DNA of 64,000 nt from Asparagopsis taxiformis (GCA_030407315.1 JALQPE010000761.1:1-64000), one strand, 5' to 3'. Shown: positions 1 through 11,349, numbered from the stretch's first letter. Numbers and translations: made by a program. The notes: generated by a model not told the origin, from the sequence alone.

Positions 1-218
1 GAGACGTCAGGCTATTGCCGATGGAGGACATCATAATCCCGATAGCGTGCGAGATGGGGGGACGGTGAGGGCAGAGAGGTTGCATCCGCCGGAATCCATC
101 GATTTAATGGCGAGTCGCATCAATGCGCAGAAGAAGAAGATCGCGGAGCTGGAAAAAAAGTGTTTAGCCAGGACATAGCAAACAAGGCGCTCACCACGGA
201 GATAGTTGCATAGTTGCG

Positions 219-1673
219 TTGGAGGCTAAGGTGAAGACTCTGCAGGCGGAAAATGCCAGCCTTACTGCAATTGCGAGAACAGGTAGAATCAGTGATCACG
301 GTGGCGGTAAGTCGAAAATACAGAAAGCCATTCCTGTGAAATACCTTGGAGTTCTTAGGGCGGTTGAGGAAAACCTGCCAAAGTGGTGCAATAACGAGAC
401 TATAGAGCTGGACCCTATGGCGGAACAAACGCAGAGACGTTGGACTGGACGTACCATCGAGGTAGAGCCCGTAGAAGGGACACTTTGGAGCGAAAACGGT
501 GTAGGATATATTGCTACCCCTCCGGGCTATATCATCAAGAATCTGCAGTGGTATACACCTTCGTACAGGGACGAGAGTGATATGCTGAATGACTTGGTGC
601 GACACGTACTGCGTCAAAGTCCGTGGTGTGATGTGTTTTCCGATGAGGAGCAGCGTGTGTGTTGTCAAGAGGCTATTGCGGGGAGCAAGGCATTGAAAGT
701 GAAGGTGACGCAGAAACTGTCCGACGTGATGAGTGCACGGAAGCGTAATGCGAGGGACAGATTGTTCGGTTCGCTGGGGTACACGAAATTAATGTCTAGA
801 TGCACGATGCTGACGACGCGAGCTGAGATGGACGAGCGAGAGGATCAAAAGCGCGAAGCGTCTGAGAAGCTTTTGAAACGGGAAAGCAACGGTGATTTGG
901 ATATGGGGAGGTGGCGAACGGCACCGTTCTCAGAGCTGCGATACAGCAAAGGCATGGTTCCTGACAGCTTCGAAATGGAAGTGAATGGTGATGCATGGTT
1001 TAACAACCGAGTAGCTGTGAATGTGCTGGACATCTTCAGGGGGTATTCGATACGACCAGAACAAGTAATGGACATAGAGACGAGCATACTAACGCTGGCG
1101 CGCCTGGATGCTTGGCTAGTGACTACTGTGGAGTGTTTGGATGAACCGGAGGGGAAAGGAGGTGCACGGCAGAAGGAGTTTACAAGGCGGTACAGTCAAT
1201 ATGTGGGGGTAGCTTTTCAGCAATTAGTTGGTATGGTGGTGTACTGCATGTCTTGTCTCCAAGGCTCGCAAGCAAGGGAAGAAACGGACGTTGTCGAGAG
1301 CGAACAGCGGACTAGTGCACAGTCACGGCATGTGTTTGCAAGCCGTACTGTGACGAGAGAGGCTGTTGAAGTGTGGCAGAGCGGAGAGGGGTCTAGAATT
1401 GTTCATGTCGTTGAGGATGTAAACCGCTGCTCATCACTTGTTCTAGTGTCCGAGGATTGGATTCAATCGCATATTACGTCAAACCTCGGTTCTGTAATAG
1501 ATTGTGTGATTGCGCAAGGACTAATTGGCGCAGAACTTTTCGTCGTTGACCCATATGCTGGAAACCTGAGTGCAAACCTGAATGTCGAAATCAATGCCCC
1601 ACATTATGGGGGCATGGAGCGGCGCCATGCAGCCACTGCTGATAACGGTTTTGGCGTAATGGAGGATGGTTGA
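219..1673 (+). CDS. Transposon accessory protein, function unknown
   Basis: Open frame of about 484 codons that converges on the transposase gene (opposite strand, ending at 1756), so it is probably the second gene of the same DNA transposon. I do not recognise the family. The start is unclear: the frame opens with TTG, and the first in-frame ATG is near 417. Just upstream (112-210) there is a Lys/Glu-rich heptad stretch in another frame, broken by stops at about 174 and 210, which suggests an unseen intron or a frameshift in an N-terminal coiled coil. The middle (about residues 165-215) is strongly charged and looks helical. The C-terminal part is acidic with hydrophobic strands. No catalytic motif or membrane segment is visible. 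In related transposons a second gene often binds the subterminal repeats; that role is only inferred here. Confidence 0.5.
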   Translation: MEAKVKTLQAENASLTAIARTGRISDHGGGKSKIQKAIPVKYLGVLRAVEENLPKWCNNETIELDPMAEQTQRRWTGRTIEVEPVEGTLWSENGVGYIATPPGYIIKNLQWYTPSYRDESDMLNDLVRHVLRQSPWCDVFSDEEQRVCCQEAIAGSKALKVKVTQKLSDVMSARKRNARDRLFGSLGYTKLMSRCTMLTTRAEMDEREDQKREASEKLLKRESNGDLDMGRWRTAPFSELRYSKGMVPDSFEMEVNGDAWFNNRVAVNVLDIFRGYSIRPEQVMDIETSILTLARLDAWLVTTVECLDEPEGKGGARQKEFTRRYSQYVGVAFQQLVGMVVYCMSCLQGSQAREETDVVESEQRTSAQSRHVFASRTVTREAVEVWQSGEGSRIVHVVEDVNRCSSLVLVSEDWIQSHITSNLGSVIDCVIAQGLIGAELFVVDPYAGNLSANLNVEINAPHYGGMERRHAATADNGFGVMEDG

Positions 1674-1755
1674 AATTAGTGCAGTAAATGTGACGTTGAC
1701 TAGAAGGTTTATCATGTAGTACATTATCAATTGATAATTAATAGAGTGCTGCGAT

Positions 1756-4700
1756 TTAGATTAATTCTTCTTCATTATCATCTGTGAACTGGTAATCAGT
1801 GTTGGTGTAGAAGCGGTTGAGATAGAAACGGTGGTCCGACCAGTGCATTTGTTTCGTAAATGGCTTGACTGGAAAGTTACTTCGTACGATGTGCACGGTG
1901 CCAGATATAGTAGATGCAGGAATGAGGTCAAACCAAGGACCACCTGCACTGTGGGATGCAGTGTCATTGCTGTCAACGGATCCGTTGTCCGGGTCCCATG
2001 TGGACCACTTTAAACAAATGCACCCAAGTGATTTTTCCACAGCGGTTTTTGGGGCAAAGCAGGTCATATACTGAACGAAAGCGAGTTCTACAGGTTGAAA
2101 CAGGTTGGAGACTGCAGGCGTACCAGTGCCAGGACGCGCCCTACCCATATGGTTCTGTAGTCATCGGCAGTTCCGGAGATAACGACAAAGGAGTACTGCG
2201 ATCTCTTTGCGGGGCCGAATGATGAAGTTGCAAAGACGCGCTGCTGCTTGTGCCTCGACACGTTTGTGGGGCGAAGCATGCCACTGTGCGGGTCAAAGTC
2301 GTCGGCATCTGGGACGTACCCTCCTATGACGTAGGCGGACTTTACCACGGTGACGGAAATGTCCATGTCATGTATTGGAGGGCCTTCTGCCGTGGCGCGC
2401 AGTCTAGCGAGGGTGAGGAACGCTTGTGCAGCTGTGTCACCGAGTTTCTGGAATAGCGTTATGGTGCCAGACGGGAACGAGGAGTTGTGCAGAGGCAAAA
2501 GAGTGGCAGGATCGGGCTGTCCGTCGATATCTGCAACGAGGAGGGTTGCATCGGGCAGCAGGGAGGCAAAGTCGTGCAGTGCAACGGTGAATCCGTCGCA
2601 AACGAGTACTGCACCGTCTGTGGGAGATATCATCCGTGGGTTTCCCAATGTGTTGGATGGGGTGTGACCAGTTGGAGTGGCCAAGGAGAATTCCATGTGG
2701 CGAATAGTCTCTTCCATGGCTGTGGAGCGCCTTCGAGAGGTTTTCCTATAACTCTGTTTGAACAGAAGATGCGAGTGTTCGTAGGGGCCTGCATCAATGT
2801 GTTCCAGGGCGCCATATCTCTGCAAGTCACCGGGAAGATGGTCAAGAAGATGGAACTTGAAAGTTTTGAGACCTGTGGTGTGGAATGGGCCGAGGGTGGA
2901 GAGCATTGATTGTTTGAAATAGGAAATGGAGTTCTGGAGGCTTTCTAGTTCGGCGGCAGTCCAGTGCTTGATGCGACCGCGTTTCATGACCCATGCGACG
3001 AGGTCAGAGTATTGCGTGCAGATGGAAGTGAGGGGGGCTGTCTCTACTTCGTCACAGCATGTGTCAATGAATGCTGCGAGAAAGGGAACACCATGTCGAC
3101 ATGGTGATAGTCTTTGGCTGCGAGCATGCCGCGTATGCCGTCCTCCGTGAAGAGGCCGTTCAAATTGGTGCCCTTCTCACCCTTGGAGAAGTCGACATGA
3201 AGACCGGTGATGTAGTAGTCGCGTTCGATAGCGGACAGAATGCTGTTTGAGCCGGCGAGGATGGATTTTTTCACCTTCTTGAAGGTGCGAGGTGTCCCGG
3301 AACGGGAGGCAGTGGTGGTGGTGAGGTCTGGGGAGCTGAGGCGGTGGACAATGCACTGTTTGATGAGCTTTGAGATGCCGAGGTGGAGATTGTGCAGAGG
3401 CTCGAAGGAGAAAATGTTGTAGGGGTCTAGGGGACTGTTGGTGGGTAAAAGAGCGGTCGATTCGAGGACAGAGTGTTGTTCGAGGAGGGAGAGAGCTTCG
3501 AGCGGAGCAGTTGTATGCTCCTGAGCGCTCTCTTGGCGTGCAGAGCGTGTATCATCGAGGGAGCGGGGCTGGTGTGGCGCGCTGGATTCAAGTTGAGTGG
3601 CGGGGATGTAGCAGCGGTGGCAGGGATGTGTGGTGGTAGTGCTGTTGCGAGTGCATGACAGCTCTTTGGCCTCTGGAAAGTCGCAGCAATAATTGGCTAG
3701 GATGGGAAAGCATTGGCGGGCAGTTGCAGTGGAGTCTGTGCAGGGGAACCCGGAAGAGAACGCAGTGGATAGGGACGAAAACACTTTTTCGAGTGCTTTA
3801 TGAAGAATATCAATTTTGCGAGCGCGACTAGCAAAACTAGAGGTTGTCGGCATTTCATCACCGAACAAGGCGTTGGACGAAGGGTTAACAATGTACGGAA
3901 GATACCCGACGATGGTGAGGCCGGTACGGATGCAGTGGCGACGGAGGGGGGCGGAGAAGTTGAGCAGTGTGACGTGTATGGGGTATGCGACGATTGCGGA
4001 GCTCTTGAGGCTTGTGCTGCTCTTGTCGGAGTACACTTGGAGGAGGCCGGCAAAGGAGGAAGCGGTGGGATCATTTTCCTCTGCCCATACGACCTGTGGA
4101 TCTTCCGAGAGCTGCACGCGCTGTCTAGTAACCTGGTGCAGCGTTTTCGCGAATTCTGTGTGTAGGGGATGAGAAAATATTGCGGTGCCGTCTGGGGCGG
4201 TCTGTGGGGAGGGGTGGAAGAGAGTATTTTGGTCGTTAGCCAGTGCTAACTGCCTGCGGAGCATGTCGACTGGGTCGCGGAGGTACAGCTGTGCCGAGTA
4301 CTTACCAGTTTTGTCTGGAATGATGTGGCTCTTGTAACCTTCGGTGCGGAAATGTGTTTCGACCATGGAAGCGGTAACGTGGCGACATTCTTCTACGGTG
4401 CGAACGGCGCTGTTGAACTTTTCTAGGGAGAATGCGGGGTCTTGTAGGATGGTGATGACTTCGCTCACGCGGCCAGCGCCGGCCTTGTACTCGAGGGTTG
4501 TGAGACTGGCGGCGAGGGATTGCACGAGGAGGTCTGCGCGGGAGGGGGTTGAGGTTGGTGGCAGTGGAGCGTCACAGGGTGAGTCGCTGGAGGAAGCACG
4601 ACCAGATTCTGGGTCTGGGGAGCTGGGTTGCGGGGAATCATGGTCGCCGTTTCGAGCAGGCTCATGGGTGACGGCAGGGACACGAGCGTTGTTGAAATGT

Positions 4701-4801
4701 TGGGGAGAGGGGTTGAAACGGTAGCGACACGTTCGCTCATGCAGCGCGAGCGCATAAGCATCTACGCAGTAGTAGAAGCACCCTTCATACTTGCATTCCA
4801 T
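1756..4801 (-). pseudogene. Plavaka/CMC-like DDE transposase, frameshifted
   Basis: ATG at 4801. The N-terminus has a C2HC finger (C-x4-C and then H-x4-C, residues 3-24), followed by a Pro/Ser-rich linker. Downstream come features typical of Plavaka/Tnp2-type transposases of the CMC group: a D-x-PE stretch followed by C...CHRC (about residues 380-410), a D-x-Y-N-x-F...LHNLHLG segment (about 465-480), then in a second frame an LLDHLPGDL...ALEHIDAGPYEH segment, and at the C-terminus AFVQY and a FYLNRF ending. The frame breaks near 3080 (the 585-aa frame ends at 3044, but coding continues one base off) and again near 2095-2145 (the C-terminus lies in a third frame to 1756). So the gene is probably dead, unless these are assembly errors. 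It would catalyse excision and insertion of the element; the partner ends are the repeats at 4802-6838. A second partial copy starts at 63480. Confidence 0.72.
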
Positions 4802-5419
4802 GTCGAGTTTTGACGTAAAAGGGAGGATTGCGAGCTGAACAGGGGAGACTGTGCCGTCCAGATGCGACCAATTTTATTTTTGTGGTGCTTTCGAGACTTG
4901 GAATGTAACGTGTTCGTAGTTTTGTGGGTAGTAGTTGTGTGCTCACTCCAGCTGACATCCCAACGGTGGAATTTAACCGAGAGTTCAATCATTTCCAACT
5001 GTTACATCACATTGCGTGCTGGGAACATGTGCATGGAAGGACGAACGACCGCCCTGGGACATGAATTTTCAATTAATTCATTTGTAATAATAAACTTTTT
5101 TATTTCCAAACTTCGTGGAATCTGAATGTGCTTTACAGCGGATATGCCACGGATCATGAAAGGAAAGCAAATGGATTCTCATATATATGATTATATGTTT
5201 ATATTCGTTGTTCTCGATCCGGATCTCATTGTTCGGGGATTCAGAGACCATGGCTTGGGCCATACTCAATCTCACTGCCGGCGATGATTTCGAGTATGCA
5301 CAGCAAGACTTAAGCGGACGCTGAAAGCAGTCCGGTCGACGCCGCAGGCTCCACTCCGCCCTCATCACCGACTGAGATTCTTTGACCGCCTTTGCTTTGT
5401 TTAGTGTAGAGCATGGACG

Positions 5420-6050
5420 AAGGTACGTGCGCGAATCTTGAGGGTATGCATTGAGGGAAGCGTGGGTTTTGAGTCTGACTATTTCCGTTGATGCGATATT
5501 TTTCATTGCAAGCCTGTTGACTCATGGTGTGTATTGAGCGGAGGATGGAAGAGAGGTATGTGCGAGTTTTGAAAGTATGCTGCGAGGGAAGGTTGGTTTT
5601 GAGTCTGACTGTTGTGGTTGATTCCGATGTTGTGTAGATGATGCAGGAATGTTGATGACGGAAGGTAAGTTTCATTAAGCGCCAGGATATGTTTGCGAAG
5701 TTATGGACTGCTGACTTTGATTATTCATTGCAAGGTTTTTGGATCATGGTTTGTATTGTGTGTAGGATGGATGAGAGGTAAGTAAGGGAGTTTCTAGGAT
5801 ATCTGGCGTGGTAAGCGTTGCTTTTGAATCTGACTGTTGGGGTTGATGTTGTATGTGATGCAGGAGTGGTGAAGCAGGAACGGCAGGACTCCAGGAGAGT
5901 GAAGAAGGGATCTAGGAAGATGGGGAATGAAGCTGTGAGGTGTTTCTGGTATGTGTATATTTTCGGGCATACGATAGAAGTGAGAGTGGGTTTCAAGTGG
6001 TGTAGGATTTTGCTGACCATGTTCGTGTTTGATGTCTTGATGATTTAATG
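5420..6050. repeat. Subterminal degenerate tandem repeats, about 180-200 bp
   Basis: Several imperfect copies of a unit with recurring phrases: 'gtgtgtattgagcggaggatggaag', 'gagaggtatgtgcgag', 'gagtctgactgttg' and 'ttgatg...tgcaggaatg'. The inverted copy on the right (about 61600-62870) has clearly more units, so copy number differs between the two ends. No coding function is seen; ORFs here are repeat shadows. Such arrays in CACTA/Plavaka-type elements often serve as transposase or accessory-protein binding regions. Confidence 0.6.
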
Positions 6051-6235
6051 GGCTGGGGTGGTGTCGAGGAAAGCGGGGATGGTATTGGGAAGGAGCGGAT
6101 TTTTTGTAATCTAGGTCGTGAGGGATCTTGAAGTATGTGCGAATGGTGGTGCATGGCGTTCGGATGGTAGGGAGAACGCGATAGTGAGGGAGATAGCCTA
6201 TCTACCTGAGGTGATCGACGATATGCTGACAGGTA

Positions 6236-6372
6236 TTTTGTATTCTAGCTGGATACGTATTTCGTATTCTGGCTGGATACATATTCCGTATTCTGGCTGG
6301 ATACGTATTTCCTATTCTAACCGGGTATTTATTTCCTATTCTGACCAGATATGTATTTTCTATTCTAGAGAG
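6236..6372. repeat. 24-bp tandem repeats ('tattctggctggatacgtat')
   Basis: About five to six head-to-tail units of roughly 24 bp, built on GTATTCTGGCTGGATACGTA with single-base changes; the last units drift to 'taaccgggta' and 'tgaccagata'. GGATACGTAT-type cores are themselves nearly palindromic. The same array lies inverted at 61245-61430 with one or two more units. Confidence 0.75.
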
Positions 6373-6489
6373 ACGTATTGTATACCAGCAGTTTCGTAAA
6401 TGACAGAATAAAATACGGTCCGATATGGGCCCTGAATTTACCATCCACTGTAATTTCTTCCCTCCCGGTTTTCGCTGATATATTGTATA

Positions 6490-6838
6490 CTGGATTTCGG
6501 GTCCTAGGATCCCGCTGTATGTACTAGAGAAAGTGGATGTCGGGTCCTAGTATTCCGCCGAACGTACTAGAGAAAGTGGATGTCGGGTCCTAGTATTCCG
6601 CCATATGTACTAGAGAAAGTGGATGTCGGGCGCTAGTATTCCGCCATATGTACTAGAGAAAGTGGATGTCGGGTCCTAGTATTCCGCCAAACATACTAGA
6701 GAAAGTGGACGTCCGCATCCAAAAAGTTTTTAATTTTTTTGGACGCGGACGTTCATTTGTTCTAGTAAATCTCGGGGCCGACTAGGACCCGTACTAGAGA
6801 GACTGGACGTCCGCGTCCACTTCCGAAAACACAGACGT
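6490..6838. repeat. 43-bp tandem repeats and transposon end
   Basis: At least five units of about 43 bp, each containing 'gtactagagaaagtggatg' and 'tcgggtcctagtattccgcc'. They are followed by two 'ggacgcggacgt'/'ggacgtccgcgtcc' palindromic blocks around an A/T tract (6715-6760) and the terminal stretch to 6838. The inverted counterpart is 60741-61130, with six or more units. CTAG and GGACGTCC half-palindromes recur throughout, as expected for a protein-binding end. Confidence 0.75.
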
Positions 6839-6867
6839 CGGTCCTAGCGCTGACAAGATATAGTACA

Positions 6868-8263
6868 GTGGCACCAGAAACTGCTACGGCAGAGAGTTCT
6901 TTTTGTGAAGTGTTCCGGAATCATGAGAGTCCAGAGACAGATGAAAAACGAAGAGAGTTCTTTGAAGCTTTATACTGGTGTGATGTCAGAGCACTTGTAG
7001 ACCAAATGGCTCGTTTCTCATATTCACGCGGTTCAAAATATACAGGGGCTTTTCTTCACATCTTGAGGACTTACAAGGATCAAATGTCACAAAATGTACT
7101 GCCTGGAACTGCTCCTACATCCCAAAACCCACTATTCGTTCCTCCCAGTTTTGGAGAGATTACCCAGTAAGACTTGAAGATGCACCAATGATGGCCGTAC
7201 GATGAACATATGACATACATGGTGTTCCTCTGATGTACCGATAAGGAACACTCGCTCTTCAGCTGATGGCCGCATAGCGATACACCAAAGATGGACCTGA
7301 GATGTCTTTACGCTCATCTTTCGGACATCATCGAAGTATCTCTTGCACACTGTAGAGATATCACGTACATCATAGGTTCATCTGAGGCATATCACGGGTA
7401 CATATTCATTTTCTTATAGGGTTAGAACTTCAGAAAATTGCACACAAAGTACCGCTCCCGGCCCACTACGTGAATATACTGCTGGACAAAGTGTTCAGAA
7501 CCCTAATATAGGACGTAGGGGAAATCGGGGGTCAAATCAAAGAGCACGTTCATCGCTAGAGCCTAAGAGAGGGCGCCGTCGCGCTACACGAGGGGATAAG
7601 AGACGATACATGAGGCAAGCTTCACCAATTGTTTCTCCGGCCGAACAAAAACAACTATCAGCAAATATCCAGATCCTCCCACAGAGGAGCTCTTCACAAA
7701 CCGCAGCAATGTCTTCAGCATTCAAACCACCTCTTTCACAGATTTTTGGTGACGACAGAGTCCAGTAACATCACCTCCACTTCCCAAACCAGAGTCAGCA
7801 TCGCATTCAACTTCTTTCTGGGCATTCCAGTGCTTTCCCCAACATTCAGAGCTCACAAAACCATACTATCCAAAACACACCCACCAACACACAGTATCCA
7901 AATACTATTCAACCTTTTCAGAGCCAGACTGAAACTTTCAGCCCTGTTCATTACTCCCCTCCGCCAATAATGCAACACAACACCCCTGTTCTGAAGAAAT
8001 CGCCACATGAACAAATTCCTGGCCTTCAAATCCTGACCAGTGCCCCGTCGATGGTTTTATCACAACAAAATCTTCCCTTGTCGACAAACTTAATCTGTAG
8101 TACAGCTTCTTCAGTTCCTTTAGACCACCAGAACTATCATATCCGAGAAAAAACCAACAACCATAATCGAAATGTACAGAACGGAACATTGCAAAATAAT
8201 GGGGGATCCTCTATCCAAGATATTATCAACAAATCTGTCGACTTTGTAGGAGGCCTTCCTTAA
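6868..8263 (+). CDS. Q/N/S/P-rich basic protein, 5' end cut by transposon
   Basis: The frame is open from the transposon edge. The first codon used here, GTG at 6868, is arbitrary; the first in-frame ATG is near 7006. Exon 1 (to 7166) encodes a charged helical region. Removing the introner-like intron 7167-7419 keeps the frame and gives a basic stretch with an NLS-like PKRGRRRATRGDKRR cluster, then a long Q/N/S/P/T-rich tail ending at 8263. One in-frame TAA at 7766 remains. A 66-bp GT-AG intron (7765-7830, pyrimidine-rich before the acceptor) would remove it in frame, giving about 358 codons; otherwise the gene is interrupted. The composition fits a nuclear regulatory or transposon-encoded protein, but no family is recognised. 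The real 5' exon may have been displaced by the transposon. Confidence 0.5.
7167..7419 (+). other. Introner-like intron, copy 1
   Basis: Spliceosomal-type intron: donor CCCA|GTAAGA, acceptor TTATAG|GGT, phase 2, 253 bp. Splicing joins two open frames. It is highly similar over its whole length to the intron at 56112-56340 in an unrelated gene. Near each edge lies an inverted 8-mer (GATGCACC ... GGTACATA here, GATGTACC/GGTACATC in the other copy), continued by further imperfect inverted similarity (TGAACATATGACATACATGG near the left; the complement of 'acgtacatcataggttcat' near the right). A MITE-like mobile intron is the simplest reading. Confidence 0.75.
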
Positions 8264-8699
8264 AACTCACAGTTGCAATATGTCCAAGTTGTCAAATTAA
8301 TTTTGAAGTGTTCAGAACTCACTTTCGTTCTGGTTTCTGCCACCTTTTTGGATCCTTCTTCGCATTTGAATTGTTGGGGTAAACCTCATCCTTACTAAGT
8401 AATGAACTGCTTATATTTCCTCCAAGACAATAATTCTAACACAGTATTAACATTCCTAACTACTCTTCATTCAATCTATAAGCCCTAAGATATGTTACGG
8501 ACTTTCGTTTGTGAACTGTTATCTTCTCTGGAGAACTATCCCTTCTGTCTTGTCTTCGTTCAAATTTTCCCCATAGCTGGGAACGGGGTGCCCTTCCAAT
8601 TCATTATCTCACTACTCCAATCCTTTTTCGTTCACGCAAGTATATCTAATGCGGGCGCAAGAGTATTGTGTGGCCGCCAGTGACTGCTGAGGCAGAAGA
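8264..8699. other. No gene seen
   Basis: AT-rich stretch after the gene at 6868-8263. I see no convincing coding frame, RNA gene or repeat. Confidence 0.5.
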
Positions 8700-10040
8700 T
8701 CGTGGTTGAAAGATCGCGGTAACTCTGGAACTGGATGGCCTAGCCCAAAGTGGGCCCTTTACACTTATAACGACAATAAATTACCCTCATCTGGTCTGTC
8801 GACATAGCTGGACCTCAGGAACCATCCGCATTCTCATGTTTTGTTTCCAGGACTGTAGTGCAATGCCCGAGCTGTCGATTCGACTTAGGGTAGAGAGCCG
8901 ATTCGGTTAAGCACCGCAAGGTGTTCGAGCCCTCCTGTCTCAGTAGTCAGGCTCAGGGTAGAGGTGGTAGAGCTAAGGCGGATCGCCTGCTTGACTGTGG
9001 GTTGTAAGGCCACACAGAAGGTACGTCGAGAATCTTGGTTCAAGTGATACTGCTTTGCAGGTGAGAGATTGGCTTGTCAGGCCAACCCTAAAGGGGTAGA
9101 AGGGATAGCGCAAACACTGGATCAGTGGTGCACTGAAGTGGTACTGTGTGACGGTGATACACCGGGTGTCAACGGACACTTAGTGTGTGAGGGGAATGAC
9201 CAACGGTCGAGAAGGAAATGAAGGGGAGCTGATACAGCTTTAATGGTGGTCTACCAAGCAGATGAGGGTACCTGATAGGTGGAAAAGGGGTGAATGGGCA
9301 CGTGAACCACGAGAGGCACGTGCAGGTAAGAGACCCTGGAAGGGCAGAGGAGAAGCTGATACAGCGAGATGGCGATGCCAGAGGCGCTGGTACAGCGGTA
9401 AGAGTAGGGCCGTACTTGTGTCACGCACTATAGCCACAGGCTGAGTAGGAAAACAGTTACTGCGATCCGCAGGATGGGATCGAAGCGACACGATCAGGTC
9501 CGGTGGTACACCAAGAGGCTGAAGACTCCTGATAGAGGGGCACGCGCGCCACAGGCTGCGCGTGGTAAGGGATAATGCTGATACAGCGGGTGGAGTGCCA
9601 AGGGCAAACGCTGGATCAGCGACGAACGGGTACCGGAAGGGTGCCAAGTACTATAGCCAAGGGAGAAGCAGGCTGACTCAGACGGCGAAACGCACCTTGG
9701 GAGCAAAATGACAACCGAACTTCCGGTGCTTTGCAATCGAAGAACTGGGCGATCCGCCGTAAAATAAATACTATGTTAAAGCACGGTGGCTAGCCCTAAG
9801 TGAACTTCTACGGTTGTCAGTGGATAGGCTAAATACTGGTACAGTAGGGCGGTCGGAAAAACCCTAAGTGGGTTGCATGGCCAGCGCGGTCCACGCAGTG
9901 TGAGTGTGTTGTACAACAGTTAGTGTCAGTGTACATAAAAGTGTACCACTGGTTACACGTGTGTTGTGTCCGGTGATTCACTGTGGTGCGAAAAATTAGA
10001 CCACTTATGAAAAATAAAATTTGACAATAAATTACGAACT
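8700..10040 (+). repeat. Non-coding dispersed repeat with hairpin motifs, copy 1
   Basis: About 1.3 kb that recurs inverted and diverged at 31790-33100. Shared segments include 'gtgttcgagccctcctgtct', 'gattcgac', 'gttgtaaggcca' and 'aaaaaccctaagtg', plus 'caataaattac' near the edge. It carries at least seven 11-13-nt hairpins of the type GCTG-NNN-CAGC: 9115-9125, 9228-9238, 9355-9365, 9385-9397, 9577-9587, 9609-9621 and 9834-9846. The part 8860-8960 has a tRNA-like box B (GTGTTCGAGCCC), so a SINE-like module is possible but unproven. No protein frame is credible. Confidence 0.65.
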
Positions 10041-11349
10041 TTGCGACGTTACACGTCGCGCAGGCGTACCGCCACGTGGTATTGCACCACAAGGACCTAC
10101 CAGTCGCCATATTTCGCACATGGGTGGGAACCTGTGCGTCACTGTACGTCACGCCATAGAAACGTTTTGAAAATGACGAGAGCTTCATTCGTCTGGCGGT
10201 TACTGAGCGTCCTAGGCTACCAAAAGTTTTCACGCGGCTGTTCCCACCCCTCCATTTCGGTCTTGAACAGAAGGCCCGCTTGAGTATTGATAATATCGGT
10301 GTTTATGTTCTACGCCAATGAGTAGCGAGTATGACCGGGGGAAGGGAGCTAAGGCATGCGGGGGAAGAGATACGAATACAGGACCTGCGTTCAGGGGAAG
10401 AATTTATCATAATCTAAATCGATTACACGATGTAGATTTTCCATAGACCGTAGAAAATCATCCAGTTTGAACTGGTTAACTGTGCAGTCCAGCAGTTCGG
10501 TTAATGGACTACCCGCACCACGTCAGAGTCGGTCTCAGCCTATCATATTCTATGCGGTCCCAATCGGTCTGAGCAAATGACCCTATTCCGTCCAGTCTGT
10601 CGGCACGGTGCAGCCAACGATAATGATTTCAAGTTGACACATCGTAACTGCTAGCGGTCCGTTTCATTACTGCTAAGCAATTTCAGGACCAGTTCGGGAC
10701 TATGAGCATCCCTAGTCGTGACAGTGCGTCGGACAGCTGTCTTTTGTTAGCATCCTGACAGAATCAGAGTACAGAGCAACATTGAACTGGGGTACGTCTG
10801 TTAGTTTAGGTCCAGACTATGCACTGCTGAACACCTTTTTGGATGCATCGTTGTCCAGAACGCTAGCACGTGAAGTGGAAATATGAAAACGTGTACGTTG
10901 TAGGAGCGCAGCAACAGCAAGGCATATCTCTCTCTCTCATCTGAGATGGATATGCGATCTGGATGCATCCGGAAATAAGCCAGGGCACAGGGACATGTGA
11001 CTGACTGCAAGAAGTGTGCTAATCTTCATTGGTCAACCACATGAAGCGGATTTCTCGAGAACGTTTTGTTGCCGGTGGGAAAATATCTTCCACAGTGGAA
11101 GTAGGGTATGGAGATGTATTTTGATGGACCAATAGAGTCCATTATCTGTGGGATATAGAAAATCTCAAATTCGGAGCCAACATGTTCGTGTATGCCTTTC
11201 CGAAAAACTAGCTCCATCTGAATCTACTCTACAGAATTGTTCTAATCACAACCTAGAATTGATGCGTGGTACTGAAATAAACTTAATGAATCATCCCGCC
11301 TTGAAAATTACGATAAGAGCAATGGAGAAAATGAGCATCAAATCACCAA
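10041..11349. other. No gene seen
   Basis: Intergenic. Short ORFs on both strands have no recognisable content and no matching repeat elsewhere in the window. Confidence 0.4.

Larger units (their letters stand above)
4280..6838 (-). mobile_element. Left copy of the DNA transposon, 5' part and terminus
   Basis: The segment 4280-6838 is the reverse complement of 60741-64000, up to changes in repeat number and small indels. The match stops abruptly at the inner edge (6838 and 60741): both sides share the 'cgtctgtgttttcggaagtg' end and then diverge completely. I read this edge as the transposon terminus. It carries a complex subterminal region (three repeat families, listed separately) and then the transposase ATG. 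The outer part of the element continues to the window start. No target-site duplication could be assigned because the other end lies outside the window. Confidence 0.7.

Noticed and set aside
6490..6720. Regular 43-bp repeats as a CRISPR-like array
   Set aside because: No unique spacers between units; the array sits at a transposon end and has an inverted partner at 60850-61130.
7766..7768. TAA inside a Q-rich frame as evidence for a reassigned stop codon
   Set aside because: A 66-bp in-frame intron explains it, and other genes in the window end normally at TAA, TAG and TGA.
8860..8960. Real tRNA gene in the dispersed repeat
   Set aside because: Only a box-B-like GTTCGAGCCC is present; no acceptor stem or anticodon arm folds properly. 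A SINE-like origin remains possible.
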